Shown: positions 4,867 through 7,534 of the stretch, piece by piece
How the letters are laid out: every line of letters begins with the position of its first letter
Numbering within the stretch: the stretch's first letter is position 1
Source of the DNA: an uncultured Dialister sp.
GTDB lineage: Bacteria; Bacillota; Negativicutes; Veillonellales; Dialisteraceae
Assembly (NCBI GenBank): GCA_900759415.1
Contig: CAAEVC010000037.1
Span: 1 to 7,534, forward strand
DNA: 7,534 nt
Reading direction: 5' to 3'
The notes under the pieces: model-generated
The model's database searches: none
What the model saw: only the letters and a program-made list of their open reading frames with translations
What the model was told of the DNA's origin: nothing
Program-made: the position numbers and the translations under genes

Positions 4867-5943
4867 TTACATCATATCCATGAATATGCCCTGATTTTTC
4901 AGTTCCTGTTCTGCGTTTTCTTCGCCCATTTCTGCGGCGTCTTTGAGGTATTCTATGCCTTTATTTCTATCCGGTTCTGTGCCCTGGCCGTAGAGATACA
5001 TCATGCCGGTCATGTAGAGGGCTCTTCTGGAACCTCCTTTGGCGGCAGCTTCCATGTAGGTGAAGGCTTCTGTTTCTTTTTTCCTGTCCAGATAGAAGAG
5101 GGCAAGAGAGAAGAAGGCGTCTTTGTATCCCAGGGTGATGGCGTCTTTTAAGAGGTATTCCGCTTTTCTGTCGTCCTTTTCTACGACGATGCCCTGTTCG
5201 TAGAAGAATGAGAGTTCTGCCATGGCTTCTCCTTCACCCATGCGAGCTGCATTTTCGTACCAGTGGAAGGCTTCTTCTGCGTCTTTTGGATTTCCATCGG
5301 TCTGTCCTTCGTAGTAGTTTCCAAGGAAGAGGGCGGCTTCTGCATTGCCGTGTTCATAGGATTTCTTCATCCACTGGATGGCTTTTTCTGCATTTTCCCG
5401 ATCAAATTCCCATTTTCCCAGCTCATATTCACTTTCACTGTGTCCGAAAGATGCCGCCTGTTCCAGGCATTTCACCGCTTTGGCTTCGTCCGGCACTGCT
5501 GCATAGCCGTCCATGTAGGCCATGCCCAGGTCGTAGAGGGCTTTCCAGTATTCGAAAAGAGCTGCTTTGGCCAGCCATTTGAGGCCTTCTTCGAAATTCA
5601 GTATCATGCCGTTTCCCAGATAGGAAAGGCCTGCTTCGTCCATGGCAAGCACGTCTCCCTGATTGGCCGCCAGAAGGATGCGGGAGAAATCCTGATTGAC
5701 CGTGTCCCACATGTCTTTTCCTGTTTCTCCATGGAAGAGGGAAATGCCGCATAAAGGATCTCCCATTTTCTTCCCTTTCTGGAACCATTCCCTGCTCTTT
5801 TCTTCATCAGCCTTATGATGGCCATAGCCTTCCCGGTCGATGAGTCCCAGCATGTAGCAGGAACGGCCGCTTCCTTCTTTCTGAAGAATTTCATAGGCTT
5901 CGTCTGTTTTCCCCTGGAGGAAAAGTCTTTCTCCTTCTGTCAT
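4867..5943 (-). CDS. Sel1-repeat (TPR-like) protein, downstream gene of the pair
   Basis: This 358-residue protein is built almost entirely of Sel1-like repeats, helical-pair solenoids that usually mediate protein-protein contacts. Seven or eight units can be seen. Clear ones are at about 133-168 (ALYDLGMAYMDGYAAVPDEA, then CLEQAASFG), 169-200, 201-236 (ALFLGNYYEG, then WYENAARMG), 237-272 (AELSFFYEQG), 273-304, and 305-341 (YMTGMMYLYGQG, then YLKDAAEMG). A more divergent unit lies at 28-62. There is no signal peptide or membrane segment, so it should be cytoplasmic. Its ATG overlaps the TGA of the upstream gene as ATGA and follows AAGGAGG at 5948-5954 with a 4-nt spacer, implying translational coupling. 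A strong terminator follows. Its partner or client is not visible from sequence; the family is varied and function cannot be inferred. Confidence 0.92.
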   Translation of the reverse strand: MTEGERLFLQGKTDEAYEILQKEGSGRSCYMLGLIDREGYGHHKADEEKSREWFQKGKKMGDPLCGISLFHGETGKDMWDTVNQDFSRILLAANQGDVLAMDEAGLSYLGNGMILNFEEGLKWLAKAALFEYWKALYDLGMAYMDGYAAVPDEAKAVKCLEQAASFGHSESEYELGKWEFDRENAEKAIQWMKKSYEHGNAEAALFLGNYYEGQTDGNPKDAEEAFHWYENAARMGEGEAMAELSFFYEQGIVVEKDDRKAEYLLKDAITLGYKDAFFSLALFYLDRKKETEAFTYMEAAAKGGSRRALYMTGMMYLYGQGTEPDRNKGIEYLKDAAEMGEENAEQELKNQGIFMDMM

Positions 5944-5954
5944 ACGTCCTCCTT
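5940..5954 (-). promoter_or_regulatory. ATGA overlap and ribosome binding site coupling the two Sel1 genes
   Basis: The minus strand reads AAGGAGG-ACGT-ATGA, so the start codon of the downstream gene shares bases with the stop codon of the upstream one. The strong Shine-Dalgarno lies inside the upstream coding sequence. This arrangement points to termination-reinitiation and fixed relative expression of the two proteins. Confidence 0.85.
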
Positions 5955-7277
5955 TATGATATCTGCCATCAGTTTTTCTGCTTCGTAAAATCCTTTTTCC
6001 TTCGCTCTCTGGAGGAGAGTGATTCCTTTTCTTATATTCTTCGGAACGATGATTCCCTGTATGTAGAAGAAAGCCAGATGGAATTCTCCGCTGGCATCCC
6101 CTCTTTCTGCAGCTTTACGGAAACAGGAGAGTGCTTTTTCGTTATCCTTTTTACGGAGATAATAGATACCCATGCGGCTGTAGCTTTCGCTGTCTCCTTC
6201 ATCGGCCGCTTCCTGAAGAAGCCGTAGACCCTCTTTTTCGTCTTTGTGTATACCTTTTCCTTCCAGATAGAGGAACCCAAGTTCTCTCAGAGCATCGAGA
6301 CTTCCTTCACGGGCCGCCTCTTTCAGGAGGGAAATCCCTTCCTCTTCCCTGCCTTCTCCAAGGACGCCATTCACATACATGGTACCGATGATGGCGCCTG
6401 CCATAGTATTTCCCTCATCCCTGGCTTTCTGATACCAGTAGAGTGCTTTTTCTCCGTCTATTTCTGTGCCATAGCCATTCAGATAACACATGCCCATATT
6501 CATGGCAGCTGGTTTATATCCCCGTTCTGCCGCCATTTTGAGCCAGGTAAATCCCTTTTCCAGGTCCCTTTGAGGAATTCCATTTTCATCTGGAATGCCA
6601 GCGCTGTATAAATCCCAGAGTTTCATGCAGGCATCATTTTCTCCATGTTCTGCCGCCTTCTGGAAGAGGATGAGGGCTTTTTCCCTATCCTTTGCCACGC
6701 CTTTTCCATCGAAGAAACAGAATCCCAGTGCGTATTCCGCCCTGGAATAACCAAGAGATGCGGCTTTCAGCATATACAGATAGCCTTTATGCAGATCTTT
6801 CACTTTCGATTTTTCATCCATCAGAATGAGAGCTGCATTGAAGAAGGCCATTACATCCCCTTCCCGGGCTGCTTTCTCATACCACTGGAGCGCTTTCCTG
6901 TCGTCCTGCTTCCTGTATTTGCCGATTTCATACATTCTGGCCAGTTCCTGCATGGCCGTGTTACATCCATCATCAGCCATTTTCTTCAGCTCTTTCACAA
7001 GAACTTCATATTCTTTCGCCTGGATATCCAGATCCATCATATATACGTAGAAAAGAGCCAGCGGAGAGCCGAGTTCCACCCCTCTTGTAAAAAAGGTTTC
7101 CTGCTCTTCTTCATTGCCATTGGAAAATATCTTATCCTCATAAAGGATAAAAAGAATGGAAGATGCATGGCCCCTCTCTTCCCTGCTTCCGTTTATGGCG
7201 ATATCCCGGTAAAGAGCCTCTGCTTCTTTGAATTTTCCTGCATTATACAGTTTCTGTGCCTCTTTGAGTCTGTCCAT
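5940..7277 (-). CDS. Sel1-repeat (TPR-like) protein, first gene of the operon
   Basis: This is a 445-residue solenoid protein. Residues 3-28 look like a TPR-type helix pair (EAQKLYNAGKFKEAEALYRDIA). After a divergent part (30-104), about nine Sel1 repeats of roughly 36 residues run from 105 to 428, each with the pattern A-x2-LG-x2-Y-x2-G ... A-x2-W/L-x2-KAA-x2-G. Examples are GFCFFDGKGVAKDREKA (185-201), GMCYLNGYGTEIDGEKA (262-278) and GFLYLEGKGIHKDEKEG (334-350). It lacks a signal peptide or membrane segment and is probably a cytoplasmic scaffold. The ATG is set by AGGAGG at 7283-7288, 5 nt away. It is co-transcribed and translationally coupled with the second Sel1 gene, which has the same architecture, so the pair probably arose by an old duplication and may act together. 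No specific function can be assigned. Confidence 0.93.
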   Translation of the reverse strand: MDRLKEAQKLYNAGKFKEAEALYRDIAINGSREERGHASSILFILYEDKIFSNGNEEEQETFFTRGVELGSPLALFYVYMMDLDIQAKEYEVLVKELKKMADDGCNTAMQELARMYEIGKYRKQDDRKALQWYEKAAREGDVMAFFNAALILMDEKSKVKDLHKGYLYMLKAASLGYSRAEYALGFCFFDGKGVAKDREKALILFQKAAEHGENDACMKLWDLYSAGIPDENGIPQRDLEKGFTWLKMAAERGYKPAAMNMGMCYLNGYGTEIDGEKALYWYQKARDEGNTMAGAIIGTMYVNGVLGEGREEEGISLLKEAAREGSLDALRELGFLYLEGKGIHKDEKEGLRLLQEAADEGDSESYSRMGIYYLRKKDNEKALSCFRKAAERGDASGEFHLAFFYIQGIIVPKNIRKGITLLQRAKEKGFYEAEKLMADIIKEDV

Positions 7278-7281
7278 ACAT

Positions 7282-7313
7282 ACCTCCTGTGCGCTTATAT
7301 ATGTATTGTATCA
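7282..7313 (-). promoter_or_regulatory. Promoter and ribosome binding site of the Sel1 operon
   Basis: The minus strand shows an extended -10, TGATACAAT (TACAAT at 7305-7310), with no clear -35. It is followed after a short leader by AGGAGGT (7282-7288) and the ATG. The leader would be only about 20 nt, leaving little room for attenuation. Confidence 0.55.
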
Positions 7314-7353
7314 TATTGGAAATCCTGCTGGAGATATGGACGGACTACCGGAG

Positions 7354-7436
7354 AAAAATAAATCTCTTTCGAGTACAAAAGGATAGTGGAGCGTATGACT
7401 CAGGTGGTGAGGAAAGCCGCAGGATGTTAGATAGAA
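7354..7436 (-). repeat. Composite dispersed repeat, inverted copy C
   Basis: The reverse complement of 7381-7432 matches 145-196 at 49 of 52 positions; the three differences are all transversions. AAGAGATTTAT follows the CCTGAGTC block with the same 38-nt offset seen in copies A and B. The GGATAACGGCGCGATA module found at the start of copy A is absent. It lies between the leftward Sel1 operon and the probable rightward gene at 7531. Confidence 0.85.
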
Positions 7437-7516
7437 GTAGGTAGTGTAAAATATTTTGTGTAAATGAATCTTGCTCAAAATATTTTCATACCTCATACTT
7501 AAGGGGAAAAAAGGAA

Positions 7517-7522
7517 AAGGAG
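7517..7522 (+). promoter_or_regulatory. Ribosome binding site of a gene leaving the window
   Basis: AAGGAG lies 8 nt before an ATG at 7531, the same quality of site used by the other genes of this window. The region upstream (7440-7500) is AT-rich and could hold a promoter, but no clear -35/-10 pair is seen. Confidence 0.5.
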
Positions 7523-7530
7523 TTATTACC

Positions 7531-7534
7531 ATGG
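7531..7534 (+). CDS. Probable start of a plus-strand gene truncated by the window edge
   Basis: Only the ATG and one further base are inside the window. The call rests on the AAGGAG at 7517-7522 with proper spacing and on the divergent arrangement relative to the Sel1 operon. No product can be suggested. Confidence 0.4.

Noticed and set aside
6645..7361. Long plus-strand frame of 238 codons opposite the Sel1 gene
   Set aside because: It is a shadow of the minus-strand repeat protein; the Sel1 pattern, start site and operon structure all support the minus strand.

Overview
This 7.5 kb window looks like chromosomal DNA of a low-to-mid GC bacterium of the Firmicutes type. Every believable gene has a strong AGGAGG-like ribosome binding site, and several promoters are extended -10 or TTGACA/TATA types. 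The mix of Sel1-repeat proteins, a ZIP transporter and a secreted SGNH hydrolase, set among dense interspersed repeats, reminds me of Negativicutes such as Dialister. That taxonomic guess is inference, because there is no rRNA or marker gene here.

Layout: all five complete, well-supported genes lie on the minus strand. From left to right they are a 71-residue two-helix membrane protein (725-940), a GufA-like ZIP family metal transporter (1419-2201), an exported SGNH/GDSL hydrolase with two fibronectin-III-like N-terminal domains (2892-4214), and two Sel1-repeat proteins (4867-5943 and 5940-7277). The Sel1 genes overlap by ATGA and form a two-gene operon with a visible promoter and a strong intrinsic terminator (4761-4792). 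A possible C-terminal stub of a plus-strand gene lies at 2-58. A ribosome binding site and ATG at the right edge suggest a plus-strand gene that starts at 7531 and is divergent from the Sel1 operon.

The intergenic spaces are large (about 250-690 bp) and mostly filled with a mosaic of degenerate dispersed repeats. They include at least five copies of a GGATAACGGCGCGATACC-type module, three copies of a CCTGAGTCATACTCTCCACTA module with an invariant 38-nt internal offset, an AGAGCCCCGAG module, an AGAGTTGAGA decamer, and short hairpins whose stems vary in sequence but keep pairing. Several repeats directly abut, or even include, stop codons. Two copies of one module lie in inverted orientation near the two ends of the window with 49/52 identity.

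The most unusual stretch is 2350-2482, upstream of the ZIP promoter. It packs seven exact TTCACA/TGTGAA hexamers and several DnaA-box-like 9-mers into about 130 bp, next to a very AT-rich segment. It resembles the DnaA-box field of a replication origin, but no dnaA or dnaN gene is present. The genes do not form one obvious pathway: the Sel1 pair is a unit, while the transporter, hydrolase and small membrane protein appear to be independent transcription units.
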